Shown here: piece after piece, positions 24,700-38,615 of the stretch
Layout of the letters: each line of letters opens with the position of its first letter
Position numbering within the stretch: the stretch's first letter is position 1
Origin: Stomorhina lunata
Lineage: Eukaryota; Arthropoda; Insecta; Diptera; Rhiniidae
DNA length: 64,000 nt
Assembly (NCBI GenBank): GCA_933228675.1
Contig: OW121740.1
Coordinates: forward strand, 2,046,001-2,110,000
Direction: 5' to 3'
Notes under the pieces: model-generated
What the model was told of the DNA's origin: nothing
The model's database searches: none
What the model saw: the letters and a program-made list of their open reading frames with translations, nothing else
Made by a program: the position numbers and the translations under genes

Positions 24700-27699
24700 G
24701 ACACTTATGTATGTATATTATCGTTAAAAAAAAGTTATAAAAAGATTTGTGTATTAAAGTTCAACAAAAACTTATGAACTTAAATTGTTGTTAACGCTCC
24801 AATAAAAATGTTTACACAGTCGAAAACCATATAGTTCAAACAATTAAATTTGTTTATCAAAATGAGATCTAACAGCGTTCACTGCATTCTTTGCCAAACT
24901 TTTTAAATTGTATAATCTGGAAACCAGCGACATGTGATTACAACATAACGACGCTACGTTCTTTGCCGCTTATATCACATTGGATATTCTGCATCAGCGA
25001 TTTAAATGTATAATCACTTTACATCAGTGGTGTCAATTATGATTGTGTTGGTGAGATTACTCTTGACTCTTACATTCCTAGCGGGAAAAATGTGCGGTTG
25101 CGAGGCCTTGAGATTTGTACTGCTAAAAAAAAATGCAGAAAAATACGAAGACAAGTATTTTTTATTTATCAATGCGGATTTTGATAAATAAGAAATAGAT
25201 GAGGTTAATTTTATTTTTTTTTTTTAATGTAGAAACATCGAAGTTTCACGATTATTAAATAAGTTTTACTTTGCCGTTATTGTCTAAATGATAAATAAAT
25301 ATAATTTGAACTTTGCAATAGACAAATAAAGTTAACATATATAAGTACATTGGTTCACAGGTAATTTTATGCAGAAAAAAGATATTTAATTTAAAAATAT
25401 TTCTCCAGTTTTTACCTGAACATTTGGATAGTTTAAATACAAAAAGAAACAATTTTTTGCAAAAAGCCTACATTAAGTAATTTTCGAAAAGACGCACCTA
25501 CTACATACAAGGGCTCCAGCCTTTTTATATTTATTGTATATTTATCGATAAAAATATATTTCAATTTAGAGGCCTCAAAACAGGCCTTGCGATATTTCCC
25601 GCTGAACAAGAGTATTTCTTAGTAAAAAATCATATTTTACGCTCGCAAAATAAAAGAGCGTAAGTGTCATGTGAGTTTCATTTCCACAATTGTGTATGAC
25701 GCTGACATCCCTGCTTTACATGGAGATGATGTGAAGTGGACACTGAGATCGTGGTATTAAACTCCTTAAAATTTGTGTGTGTAGTTTTCTTAAGTAGCAG
25801 GTAAAAGCGAATAAGCCACAAACCACGGCGAATTTAAAAGCCAATTGCAAATGGAAAAATCAGTCATGCTCCGGTGTTATGGAAAATTTAACGATTCGGC
25901 CTCCTCTCAGAGAAGCCGTAGCAGATATTTGAATGATGTTATTTATATTTCACAACAAATTGGATTTATAGGCCTATTCAACCAATGAAAAATGTTAATG
26001 ACAACGAATGATCTGTTAATAAAAAAATCGTTTAGATTTATATTTTTTTATTTTTATATAAATACTTCGATGTGAAACGTTATTACCAAGTCGACTTGTG
26101 TTTCTAAAATCACTTTTGTTGCTTTCTGGTATTACAGAATTACTCAACAATTATTCTTTTTCAATCAGAGTTGTAGTTTATAAAACATTATTATTTAAAA
26201 GGAATAATTAAATTTAATAAAAAAGTATTTTAGAAACTTTTTTTAAACATACATTTAGTTGTAGTAATTTCTTACAAATTTAAAGAAATTAAAAATTGTT
26301 TTCCCCCTAAAAACTACGCTTCTATGTATTTAATTTAAATCAAAGTTATTTGGCCAATTGAACTTGGTATTTTCTTGTTAACATGAAATTTAAAAGTGCA
26401 TACATATATGTATAACATTTAATAATTAATTATCTATTTTTTATATAAAAATCTAAGTTATTGTATGAATATCATGTTAACCATTGTAAAAACTACGTCT
26501 TGGTAAGCAATAAATTTCAATTAAATTTTAAATTTTCTATTAAATTTTATATTTTGTATAGATTTCCAAAAAAGATTTACATTCTATTAAAAAAATACTC
26601 GTACTGGTTTCATTTCTATTGCAATCACTTTAAATATTATTTTCATTCAATTTGCGCTGTTCCCACATCTAATGTTTAATATTAACATCGAGAACATGTA
26701 GGATAGAATCGGAAGCAATTTATTTTTCTCTTATTTCAACAAAATATTTACTTTCACACTTACGAGTTTTTAAACCTTTAAAAAAATGTCAGTTATTTGA
26801 GTTTGGAAGAACTTTACAAACATTGCTTTACTGAGCTAAAATTGTTTGAAATGTTAAATCAAATTTAAGAATTCAGTTTGAAGAAAAACTTGTATGCATT
26901 TGGATGGTACACAAGGAAAAAAAATGATAAAACTAACTAAAAATCTAAGAGTATACAAAACGGTGAAAAGTAGCCACTAAAAATTTCATTAAAGATTAAA
27001 TTATGATTTAATATAAATCAGTATTTTATTTCAGAAACTTAATAAATTACTCTATATATTATCAACAATTTTTTTGAGTGTATTATAACCTCAAAGGATT
27101 TCTATATTTTAGATTCCGAAAACATTCTCGTGTAAATGGATGTTTTGGTTAAATTTAGTGTAGCACTTCTAAGCGAAAGAGTGTAACTTACTAAGCACTT
27201 TTCAATGTTCATGTCAATTTGTTTATTTTGAAAGTTTTCTATGTTTTTCCCATTTTTTAAAATGTTTGTTTATTTATGTCTGCCTGGTACCGACTGTCAG
27301 TTGCGCTTCGAGTTTTTTCTCTTTTGAACATACACAATGGGGCTAAAGTTTAGCTAAACAGAAAATACCTTTGATTTGTAAATGATGTTTTAAGAACTTC
27401 ACTAAAAGTAAGTCTACTTTTACATAAGTCAGATTTGGCTTATCAAGTCATGAATTTGTATGAGAAAAAACTATCAAGTTTACGAAAATTTTGAAAATTT
27501 GTATGAAATTTAAGGAAAATAATATGAAAACTGGTGAAAAGAATGTTCGTGTGTGAACGTGAATGCAGGTTTAAAAAAAATTTAAAGAAAACCTGATTCG
27601 TCTGAAACGGGACCAACTAAAAAATTTCAAAAACTATTTGAAACTAGTCTTTCAAAAAGGGGTAGGGGTAATTCTAGAAATAACTTAAAAGTTGTCAAA
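24700..27699. other. Intergenic AT-rich DNA, no gene recognised
   Basis: No gene supported. A patch at about 25580-25960 has higher GC content and looks less like simple sequence than its surroundings, but neither strand gives a recognisable protein. Confidence 0.45.
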
Positions 27700-27806
27700 G
27701 GGGCTGTCCACATATTTCGTAACGTTATTTTCGCAGACAAAATTCCTCCATCGTAACAAAAGTCATACCCCTCTCTCTAAGAGCGATACATAACATGTGA
27801 ACAGCC
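27700..27806. mobile_element. Short MITE, GGGGCTGTCC ends
   Basis: The left end GGGGCTGTCCACATATTTCG, then TAACG, pairs imperfectly with the right end CGATACATAACATGTGAACA, then GCC. The GGGGCTGTCCA / TGGACAGCCCC style of ends belongs to a very widespread class of animal MITEs. About 107 bp; internal sequence CATACCCCTCTCTCTAAG fits that class. Target duplication not resolved. Confidence 0.5.
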
Positions 27807-29733
27807 ACACAGGTTTATAGGAGCATAACATCACACAACTAATTAAAAAACTTTGTATCTGTTTTATGTGTTATTGTCGGTAAAGATCGTCGCTAACTAT
27901 TATATGATCACTACGAAACATGATATGATGAATCAATTAATATTGTGATAAAACCGTCGTACTTGCACTACAATGTTCTATAAGCTTGTTTGTTTCATTT
28001 CCCCATTGTGCAATATACACACATTCAACCAAACACAGTACATTTCTCTTGGCATCTAAGTTTTTTTTTCGTTTTTTTTGCAACTTAGAAAAATTTCAAA
28101 TCCACTCGCAAAACAAAATGGGAAATGCTAAAATAATTCTAATCAATTTCAATTTCTACGACTACCAATAAATTGTTACTGAACTTGTTGTTTGTCAACA
28201 TGCTACGCAATTTTTTCTAAAAAAAATCTGACAAAATTGCACTAAAACCCACAAAAACAAAATTTTAGATATGAAATTAAGAGAGAAAAAAAAGTTCACA
28301 TACACGTTCAAGCTCAAGGCAAAAATGCATTGAACGCACGTTCTGAGACCAATGAAAATATAAGAATAAAAAAAATATAAAAATCTTATAAACAATTTGC
28401 TCAAAGATTAACAATATTATTTTAAATCTTATATTTGTTTTCATTTCCATTCCCATTTATTTAATTTAATTTAAAACAAAAAGTGAGTAAAAACAATAAT
28501 GAATTTAAAGATGAAAAACAATACAAAAAATAAAGAAAAGGTGTAAATATCGTATGACTGACTCTGAACCAAAGTTAATAAATTTTACATTGATAAATAA
28601 ATTAACAAATAAATAAAAAAAGGCTATAGTTTTGTTTTCGTTCGCCTTAAAAGTTAAATTAAAAAGTTCCTTCTAGTCTTAGCGTTTAATTTACAAATGC
28701 CTTAAATATTTAACATTTTAAATTCAACGATACGAAAATAAGAAAAGCATTTAAATATTTAAACAATACGAGTACAGATGATGTTGGTTTTCTTAATGCA
28801 GCTAAAAAACAGCTAAAGATGAAATACTCTGAAGAGGAAAATGCTATTAATAGCAACAAAATAAATATTAAAAATGGCAAAACAAAAGATTATAAGCAGC
28901 AACAAATTTTTGAAGCTAATACTTAAATGAAGTGGAAATACTCGTAAACTTTAGATTAAAAATGCAAAATTATGCAAATACAGTAAAAGCTATTTAAACG
29001 TGATCATAAACATGAGGAAAGATTTTATGTTTTATTATGAACGTGAATTGCAAAATTTTATACAATAGATAGACGTCTTGTTTTTCAAAAAGGTTTAGAT
29101 TTTTATATATCTCGTGAGTGTTGAGATTACTAATTTCAGATAAATATTTTTGTACTATTCACCCTTATACTATACTTGAAAAGAATATATTGGATAGAAA
29201 TATTAGACTGACATTCATCTTTTTTGCTTGTTATTAAATAAAAGTTCGCAATTTTGAAAATATCGATATATACAGATATATACCAAAATCTGATCATAAT
29301 TTCCCATAGTACAGCCTTCCGAAATTGAGATTTTGGTCATTTAAAGACACAAATTTGTTTACATTTCAATACTAAGACGAGTTTAAATTTAAATTTTAAA
29401 TAGTTTAGGAATATATACTGCGTTTCACTAGAATAGCACACCGTAAAGATTGAAGTTCAACCCCCTACATCTTTGTAGAAAATAAAAATCTCAATATACT
29501 CACCATTCTTTTTGAAGGTGGGTATGAAAACATAAAGGGAAGGTGCGGGAAATATGGTATACCTTTTTATAACTGTAAAATTTTTATTTTTTATCCAATT
29601 AAAATATGATTTAACCATCCATTTTATTGTAATTTTGATTTTTTATTGCAAATTTGTGTCTTCCTCTTGTATGAATCTTGTAAAAAGTTTAAAAGTTCTA
29701 AAATAAAAAGTATTTTTTTTTAGAATTTGAACT
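27807..29733. other. Intergenic AT-rich DNA, no gene recognised
   Basis: A-rich and T-rich sequence with many short spurious frames; nothing supported. Confidence 0.5.
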
Positions 29734-30370
29734 ATGTACATTAGGGCTTTTCCACCACCGAATATAAAGTATTGTTGTAAGACAGTTTCGAAAATTTTGT
29801 TTTTATTTTTTTCGATGCCAAAATACATTTTTCATTATATTTTCAGTATTTACAGTCGGATCTTAAAGTGTGATATATCGATGTTTTTGTCTCGAGGAGC
29901 CCAATATTTTGCTTTAATAGTCATTGCTCTGAGATATCCGGTTCTAGCATTTATCCATTCAGACCTAAGTTCCTACCACCCTAATGTACCTTCCTAATAT
30001 AACAAAATTAAAGCTCTTAAAAAATAGTTAAACTCTTACTAAGGAAGTAGATAATTCCAACCGAACAATTAAAAACAAGGAATTTTTGTTTTTGCCGCAC
30101 ATTGAGGTCGCCAAAATACATTTTTCATTATATCTTCGCCATTTACAGTTGGATCCTTAAGTGTTATATATCGATGTTTTATTCTAAAGAAGGCCAATGT
30201 TTTGTGTTAATAATCGCTGACCTCAAGTACACTTCTAGTACTTCCCCATGATATCTCAAAAAAATTAAAAAAAAAAAATTTCGAAACTGTCTTACAACAA
30301 TACTTTATATTCGGTGGTGTACGGCGAACTTTTTTTTATTCCATAAAAGTCGAGACGCTCTAATGTACAT
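29734..30370. mobile_element. Foldback element with internal duplication
   Basis: Two nested inverted matches define the element. The outer tips are ATGTACATTAGGGC (29734) and CTCTAATGTACAT (ending 30370). The inner arms run from CCACCACCGAATATAAAGTA at 29752-29793 to its near-perfect complement at 30279-30319 (~41 bp). Within it a ~71-bp segment is directly repeated (29817-29887 and 30110-30180, sharing GCCAAAATACATTTTTCATT). A further copy of the tip, CACCCTAATGTACC, lies at about 29980-29993, so related elements may be nested. It crosses the open frame at 29734-29997, which is therefore spurious. Confidence 0.65.
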
Positions 30371-32325
30371 ATATACCGGTATGTGATGGAAATCGACCGG
30401 TTTCAGCTATATTTTTTAGATGAGAAAGTTGAATATCAGTCAAAAGGATTAAAGCCCAAATTTTATTTTTTTTTTAGGGAAAATAACCGAAAATGATCTC
30501 AAAATTATATCGGAAACCGGATAATATATGTTCCTTTACATTAATGAAACAACCCAAACTTACACAAACGTGTTTCCATACAAAACTTTGCTGTTTTCGA
30601 GTAATTTTTGACAACTTCGGGCTGTTTTGTGTAGTTTCGGAAGAGTACGGGAACAAACATATACATATATTATAAAATCTTTACTTTTAATTTATGACTG
30701 TCTTTCCAAGGCTTGTTTTATCAAAACTTTTTTTTTATAAAAGATATTTAATCAATATTAAATTATAAAGTATTTTCTCCAAAAATATTCTCTAATTCCG
30801 GACGAGATAGTGAAATACGTGAATTCTTTTTATAGTACAATCACCATGATTTCGTCATATGTTAAAATAATGGACTAATATTTTATTTATAGAAATTAAT
30901 TAAAACTTGGGGTAATGGATATACATAAATGTGTACATATGTACAATGTACATATCTTTTAATTGATAAATTTGTTATACAATTATCTGCATTAGTGTCG
31001 CACATAAGTACATATATTAATTTATTAAACAAATGTTTCAAGAAGAAGTGCTTTTATGGATATTTATTTAAACAGACTATCAAAATGGATTAAATTTTAT
31101 TACTTACTCTACATTAAAATTAGCATAAATGAAATAAAACATTTTTTTAAAAATAAGTAATCTGGCGGCCTTTTTATTAAAACCAGCAGAAGTAAACAGA
31201 CGTCAAATAACTTTTATTTTCATGTTAAATCATTAAGAAAAAACTCATCGTGCCGACAAAAAGAGGAGGCTTTTTTGTTTTAAAGCTTGTTTTAAATGTT
31301 AATGAATTGTTTAAATAGATAAGAAAATAAACACTGAAACATATAATTTATGATTATTGAAACATTTTAAAAATTTACTTATACTGTATGTGAAAATCTA
31401 GTATTAACGACTTCCAATTTGTAGTATCTTGGAAGTAAGTTTTAATTTTTTTAATTAAGAAGGTAATACAAATAGTACCTGTTAGTTATTCCTGCCATGG
31501 TTAATGTTTAATAGTTATTTTAAACATTCTATTTTAAGCATTTAATGCTATTTATAGATAAATGTAAATTATCATTTTAACACGTTTTTGAATAATGTCC
31601 ATTAATTTAACATTTTACTGTATTATTTAAATTCATTGTCAAATCGGTAGTTATTCATATTTCAAGTTTAATAATTTGAATCGAAATTGTGGTATCTTAT
31701 GTTTTTTTCTCCTTTTTTTTTCTTCTTTGGTTTCGCTTTGATTTGAATATTTTTGTGCGAAAACCCAACTTTAACGGTAAATCAATACGTTTTCATTTTG
31801 TTGATGGTAAATAAAAGTATTTTTAACTATTACATTTGCAAAATTTTGCACTATGGCCGGAAATTGAATATATTATAAAAAAATTAATTTGTTAACATTA
31901 ATTAAACTTTAATCAACATCATTTTAAGTTTTTTAACTTCAATTAATCTTTTCGTTGCCCTAACGTAAACAGGTCAATGTAACGAATTTACGAGTATAAC
32001 AAACCTTTTACTTTAGTGTATTTGTGTCTTTCGAATAACATATTATTTCAAACTCAAGATACCCATAGTGCACAATTTAGTAAAATTAAAAATATGTTTT
32101 TATATTTTTCATCAAACGGTTCATTATTATTTGTTTATATTATTGTATGTTTTCTTCATAAATTACACTGTACAACAAAAACTAGCTCTGGTACAGGTGA
32201 AGGCATATGATTTATTGTACAATATTAGCGTTTTGAATGCTATTTATATCGGTTTATGTATATCGGTATAGATAAATATTGGGTTGTTCAGAAAGTTCTT
32301 ACTTGATTATTTATATGGCCTATAT
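30371..32325. other. Intergenic AT-rich DNA, no gene recognised
   Basis: No supported coding or RNA feature. The 60-codon frames on both strands near 30474-30675 overlap each other and lack coding character. Confidence 0.5.
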
Positions 32326-32487
32326 TTACAACCTGTTAAGGTCAAAGGCCAAGCCTATTTTAGAATTCCATGCGTTTCGATCTTGTGCGCATATTATCCA
32401 ATGTTATAGGCCAAGTTTTGAAAGCTTTTCCTCTACTCGGTATTTCCATCGAAGTTTCGGACGTGCTCTTCTAACATTAGGGGTCCG
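32326..32487 (-). pseudogene. LINE reverse-transcriptase C-terminal remnant
   Basis: One minus-strand frame of 54 codons reads RPKLRWKYRVEEKLSKLGL, then one in-frame stop, then HWIICAQDRNAW and a further IGLA stretch before a natural-looking stop. The pattern RPKLRW...VEE.L..LG..W...AQDR..W is familiar from the extreme C-terminus of insect non-LTR retrotransposon ORF2 proteins. The preceding RT and endonuclease domains are absent, as expected for a 5'-truncated LINE. The internal stop marks it as dead. Assignment is by pattern memory only and the clade is not determined. Confidence 0.5.
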
Positions 32488-33385
32488 TTTTTATTTTAAA
32501 TTTAGCTTTTTTATAGTAATTGATTTTTCCATGAGTGGGTTATCGTTCTTATATACGTAGTTCCCCGGGTGATGGCATGGGGAGGTCAGTTTCCACAGTT
32601 GAGTTGAAGGATAACCAATATAAATCTGGGCTTACCAAGTTATAACGAATCAGAACCGTTACTTGGTATTCAAAATCCCCTACATCACATCGAAGTAATA
32701 ATATACAAACTTGTATGTATTCCTTATTTGATCCTCCCTAGCAAAATTAATAGGCTGAACTTTAGGTGTTGTTCAGTGTTACCAGGCGTCATTATTAAAA
32801 TATTTTGTTTATATTTTCAATTTGTTTGTCAAGTGAATTTTTTGACTATTAAATATTTTTCATTTTCTTGCACCCATCGTCATAAATATGTTATTAATTA
32901 AACAAAGACATATCTTTAGGATAGTTTTGGCCGCTTGTCTGTATCTAATGTCTGTTTGAGGTAATAATGTTTTCATTACATTTATGTTTTTATTTTCAAT
33001 GGCTAGATTTGTCTTCGATCGTTAATGTTGATTTTGTTATTATTCTGGTTACGATTGATTTATTATAGATTTAAAAAAACAACAAATACAAAGCGATTTT
33101 CATTCCTGAATTGGGAAAAACACAAAAGAAAAACAAAGAAAATGACTTTTCAACACTTTTTGTTATCTTTAACGTTTTTAGTCTTTTTCTCGTTTAAGTT
33201 AATTTGCATTAATTTTATGGATCGATGTGTATATATTAATTCAAAATATATATCTTTATTGGAAAATTAATAGGAATTAACTTGTTTATTTTCTACGTAA
33301 GGTTGTTTGTGTGAAATGGTCGCGTGTTGGCTATTAAATGGTGAAATTTCCTTGTTTTGGTGAACAAATCATCAAAACTAATGGC

Positions 33386-33438
<53 letters not shown>

Positions 33439-36006
33439 TTTGGAATACGATCTCTGGGCCATCTCTAATTATTCTGTAACAATTAATAGGCGTTAAAATT
33501 GATTGGATTCTTGCGTTCACAATTAGACATAAAGTGATCATTTGTAAGCTACGATCTCAATACATGAACTATAGGATCAATGAAATAAACACATGTACAT
33601 GATATCTATGTATATATATGTTTATTGTATTAATTAAAGAATTTGCCCGTTTTATTAAATTATTTTCTTGTTTACAAATTTTATTCAAACGATCATAGAC
33701 ACTTCGACTGGATACTTTAGAGCGATGATTGTGCAAAACTATCAACATCTGCCCAATATTTATGTACCGTATGATCGCCATATTTATTTTAATTTGAAAA
33801 TTCTTAAGAATAAAACAATATTAAAGTAATTCTAATAAAATACATTCAAGTTCTCTAAACAAATTAATTAAATTCGGCGCATAATCCAAATTACCGCATT
33901 GCCTAAATGGCCAATTTTATGGCCCGTATTAGTCATATTATCCAAAGTCTGTGGGGAAAAACAATATGTAGTCATATCTTGTTTAGTTTTTTTTAATTGC
34001 CAAAACTTCGGACATGTTCATTTTAATATTTTTGCTTTAATTTATTGTAAAGTTTATTTATTTTATGAGTTATGGACTTTTTGGGAAAAAAAGTTGTTTA
34101 CAAATTATTGAACTTGATTTCAGTTTTGGAGCTGATCTAGGTCAATTTTAGCATTAAGAAATGTGAACATATGTCTTTTTTTTATATAAAAAAAAAACAG
34201 AAAAATAAAACTTCCTGATAAAGGTTTTTTGTCTTAATGAAATATTTTGTTTAAATAAAAGTAAACAGAAAGTTCAAAAATGTTGTTTACTGGTGTCACG
34301 TAAATTCATTTCACCCGCTTAACTTCAGTTTTAAATCAATAAAAACTATGTTAGCGGTTTCAAGGCTAATATTTCCGCCAAATACTGGATGTGTCACGTT
34401 GAAAGTGACGCAAATTAGTTATAGTACAATATAGCATAATATATTAGTTTAATATTTGGTCATACTACTAATGACTTAAGTTATTATGTTGCCAACAAAA
34501 TAGATAAGAATTTTGTTTTTAATAAAATTTATAAAAATTTGTCATTTTTATAAAAAAAAAGAAAGCTATTAAAAACTGATTTAATAAATTTATAATTCCA
34601 GTGTTATCAATAAAAAATATGAAACAATTTTATTAGGCAAATAATTTAAGCTGTGACCCTTTCGAGTTTATTTTTACAGCCAAACAAATGTGTAAATAAA
34701 TAATTAACTCTTTCAATATTTAATCCACTTGTTGCCATTTCTATTTTTATACATGACTCTAGAACAATTTAAACAAATAATTAATATAACCATATTTGTT
34801 TTATTTTATTTTATTTCTTTTTTTTTTCTTGTTGAATTTAATTTTTTCAGCTGCTTTGAGAAACACCCAAACACCATTTTCAAAACTTTAATAGATATTT
34901 TCATTAAAAATTTGTTCTTTTCGGTTTACATAAATGACTATTAAATTTCTGGTTCATAAATTTTAATTAATTTATAAAAAAATAATAAAATCTCCCCAAT
35001 ATTTATGTTTACACTTTAATGGTGGGAGTTTTTCTGTTTTTATCTATTTTAAATAAATTGTTTGGCTTTACGAATAAAATTATAATTTCTTAATAAGTTG
35101 AATAACACTTTATAAAAGAAAAAAAAAAACTGGCAACTGGCAAAAGAAAGACTAAAATCATTAAAACACTTAAGTGTAAGCATTGGAAGATCATCACCCT
35201 TGATTATTTTTTGGTTGTGGCATTTAATTGAATGTCTACTTATATGGAAAATTGACTCAACGCTTAACAATATCGAGAGCCAAAAACAATTTGTCAATCG
35301 TATAAATTTTGTAGTTTAAAATCAATCAACCATTAACAATAGCTAAAATGAATACGTCATCTAGCCACCCAGTTAGACTAAGGAGCAGGGATGTTAAGGA
35401 ATTAAATTATCAGCCATGTCACAGATGATTCATTTGTTGAAACAAAGTAGAGCTACTGATATTAATTTAAAAAAAACGTGTTTAGTAAATTTTTTTGAAA
35501 CCTAAAGAACCTAAAACCTTTTCTATCAAAATACAACTACAGAATGGTTTCAATTCCGAATAAAAGTTGTGTATGTTTTATTTGAAAAATAAAACTCTTT
35601 TTATTAAGGAAACCGATTTATTTACAATTGGTCAGATATTTACAATTGGTCAGATATTATTTGTAACCTTTTTACTTTGCCTTTTCACAGACCGAAGTTT
35701 TGAATTTGCCTTTCGGGGACCAAAAATTACACTATTATTTGAATATTGCTCAAGTGCATTTTTCACATTGTATTGTGACTATAAATCGGCTTAGAAATAT
35801 GTAGGCACTCTGTGTTGTCTTTGAAACGTTTTTGTTTATCTTGCCTGATGCCACAATGGTCTGGCCAACATTGTTTTCAATGAAATTTGCACTAGCCACA
35901 CAAAACTGTGTGGCTGAATTCGGGATCCGAATTCATCCGTAAATGGATATAAGTTCAAAAAGCTAACCGTTGTCAACTGTCAGAGTTCGGAAGTCTCTAT
36001 TGGAAT
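32488..36006. other. Intergenic DNA, simple repeats, no gene recognised
   Basis: Contains a (TA)n run at 33389-33430 followed by a T tract, a GC-richer patch at about 32560-32700 of unknown origin, and a fragment at 35401-35426 sharing ATCAGCCATGTCACAGA-type sequence with the foldback element at 57833. At 35894-35934 a perfect 9-bp hairpin (AGCCACACA/TGTGTGGCT) abuts clustered GAATTC and GGATCC sites. No coding region supported. Confidence 0.5.
33389..33430. repeat. (TA)n microsatellite
   Basis: Uninterrupted run of about 21 TA dinucleotides directly followed by a T tract. Confidence 0.95.
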
Positions 36007-36180
36007 TTTATACCCTTTACCACAAAAGGTAGAAAGGGTATATTGGGTTTGGTTTAAGTATACCGATCGACGATGTCCGTAAGCTTGTTATCAAAATACA
36101 GCTCGTAACTTCAAAAATTAAGGAAAACTTGTTAAATTGTTGGTCCATATTTGATCTTAGTAGCTTTTCTTTCTTGGTTT
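36007..36180 (+). mobile_element. DINE-1/mini-me-like fragment D
   Basis: A short diverged copy. It starts TTATACCCTTTACCACAAAA, GGTAGAAAGGGTAT, keeps GTATACCGATCGACGATGTC and ends AGCTTTTCTTTCTTGGTT. It lies immediately before full-length copy E in the same orientation, so the two form a head-to-tail pair. Confidence 0.65.
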
Positions 36181-36945
36181 TTATACCCTTCACCACCATA
36201 GGTGGAAAGGGTATTATAAGTTTGTGCTGATGTATGTAACGCATAGAAATATTTGTGTTAGACCCACCTTTTAGTATACCAATAGCCTTAGAATCACTTC
36301 CTGAGTCGATTTAGCGATGTCAATCCTTCCTCCGTCTGGCTGGACCCCCATGTAAGCCATGTAATCAAAGTACAGATCGTGATTCTAAAGATAATTTGAT
36401 GAATTTTGGCACAGATCAGTTTTATGACAATAGAGATTAGTCAAAATCTATTCATTATTTATGGGGAGGTACCATAGAACCCACTTCCCGGAAATAATAT
36501 TTTGGCCACAAATATCAATATTTTTCCATGAAATTTAAAAAAAATACCGCTTATGTACCAAATTTCGTTGAAATCGGTCCACATTTGATCATAGCTCTCA
36601 TACAAACTCTTCTGTTAAAACGCACTAAATGAGACAAAAATCTCTAAAACGCTCATAAATCTAAAAATAATAAGAATTTTGAGTTATTTTTTGCATACAT
36701 CATTTTTGTAAAAATTGTAATCAATTTTCCAAATTTCGAGATAATAGGTCCACATTTGACCCTAGCTCTCATATAAGTCCAAATGACAGAAACAGCTTAA
36801 ATATATAAGTTTTGAGAAAATGTTTGTATGATGGCGAAATTTAGCAAATATTTGTCTTTGTACAGGAAAAAGAACACCTTTGATCTTAGTAGTGAAGGGT
36901 ATCGTATGGTCGGGCTTGACCAACTATAGCACTTTCTTACTTGTT
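36181..36945 (+). mobile_element. DINE-1/mini-me-like copy E
   Basis: Near full-length copy. It has TATACCCTTCACCACCATAG at the start, TGAGTCGATTTAGCGATGTC with an eroded GTCC microsatellite, CCCACTTCCCGGAA in the middle, and GTGAAGGGTATCGTATGGTC then CTTTCTTACTTG at the end. The 75-codon minus-strand frame at 36017-36244 spans the junction of copies D and E and is spurious. Confidence 0.8.
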
Positions 36946-38453
36946 TTAAATCAATTCTACTTTTCCTTGTATTAACATAGACAAATCAATATAAAAATTT
37001 GAATAAGTTTTTACTATACGAGTATATGAATTAATTATTTTACTGCTCAGTCTGCAAACTAATATCTAGTTAAATATCTAGCCAACTACTAAAAACAAAC
37101 ATCCGCCTTCAATTTAAATGTTATTATTGTATTAAAAGTACAAAGCAAATTAGCTACACACTTTCAAAGAAACATTTGTACTTGCATACATACTTACATA
37201 TATGTATGATGGGGACAAATAGATATTACATGCACAATAAATCAATATACACAGATTTATATACATACATGAAGATACTTGTGTATTTATGCATATCTTC
37301 ATCAATGTGAATATTTTCAGAGATTTTAGTTCCCATCAGTATTATTTACCACTTCAATTAAATTCAAACGTTAGCAGTGAGAGTATAAGTATTTCACTAT
37401 TCACTTGTATTCAAACTTGATAATGTCAACCAAAATACCGTTCAGTCAATCACAGCCCAACCAAACTGACTTGACTGACAGATTGTCCACTCGATCGTGC
37501 ATTATTAATTTAATTACTTATGTTATACTTGTGGTAGATGGCTTTTGTGTAGGTACTCGTATGTATGAATGTATGTATGTATGTATGTCTGTATTAATCT
37601 GTGGGTCTTTTGTCATAAAGTCAACTCAAAATGTAATCAGTTGGTAAAATCCATTTAAGCCAAAATACAACTATCAATAGCACCTTAACGTCACTTCGAC
37701 CCAATCCACCCTTTTATCAAAGCTGCACATCATATTATGTATTATTTATGCTAATCACGTTATTGTTATATTCGAATAGAGGCAAAGTCTCGGGGCGCCT
37801 AAAGAGAAAAAGACACAGCAGCAAAGAAATATGAATGTCATAATTAGTTTAGAGGAAATTTAAGAAATTGCCTAAAGTTAAAGAAAAAGCTTAATAAGTT
37901 ATAAAGCATATTTAAGTACTTACGTATATATTATATTTATTATAGTCTGAAAGTGTTTTTGTATTCAATAAACTAATTTAGATATATACATCTATTAAAT
38001 AATCTATTTATTCAAATACAATATACAGTTACATATCGCCATAATATATTCAAATGGGCCATTCTATAGGTTATTTTTAATCTAGTTTTTGATAGCAAAC
38101 TCTTTATTTCGCCTTTTATTTGTTGCATTCATGGTCTATCTACACTAGAAGCCTTTAAATTTAACAAAATGGCTTTAAACAGTTTTAACATCTAATATTA
38201 GCATATCCTATAGATTTAAGAGTTTTTAATATAAAGTAGATTGCCCTTTTTAAATGTATACGGTCGATATGTATTTATGACTTTAATTATATATACATAT
38301 GTATATATTTATATGTAAATATATATCCATTTAACTTATCTCTACTTATTTCATTTCAATTTCTTAAATACTCAATAACTTAATATTAAATCTGTATAAT
38401 AAGCAGTACATTTTTCCTTTCACTTAATTCAGTTACTCATTTTAGTTAGTACT
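36946..38453. other. Intergenic AT-rich DNA, no gene recognised
   Basis: Contains a short GTAT/TATG microsatellite at about 37559-37588. No supported gene. Confidence 0.5.
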
Positions 38454-38615
38454 TATACCCTTCACCACCATAGGTGGAAAGGGTAAGTTTGTGCTGATGT
38501 ATGTAACGCATAGAAATATATTAAATAGAAATATTGTCTTAGACCCACCTTTTTGTATACCAATAGTCTAACAATTACATTCTGAGTCGGTTTAGAGATG
38601 TCAGTCAAACCGCCC
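38454..38615 (+). mobile_element. DINE-1/mini-me-like copy F, left part
   Basis: Starts TATACCCTTCACCACCATAG and proceeds to the core TGAGTCGGTTTAGAGATGTC, then stops at CGCCC (38611-38615), where the Transib element begins. The remainder resumes after the second CGCCC at 44141, so a single copy was split by the insertion. Confidence 0.85.

Noticed and set aside
32280..32310. TTGGGTTGTTCAGAAAGTTC as a mariner terminal repeat
   Set aside because: It resembles mariner tips but no matching inverted end or TA duplication was found, and the adjacent coding remnant looks like a LINE.
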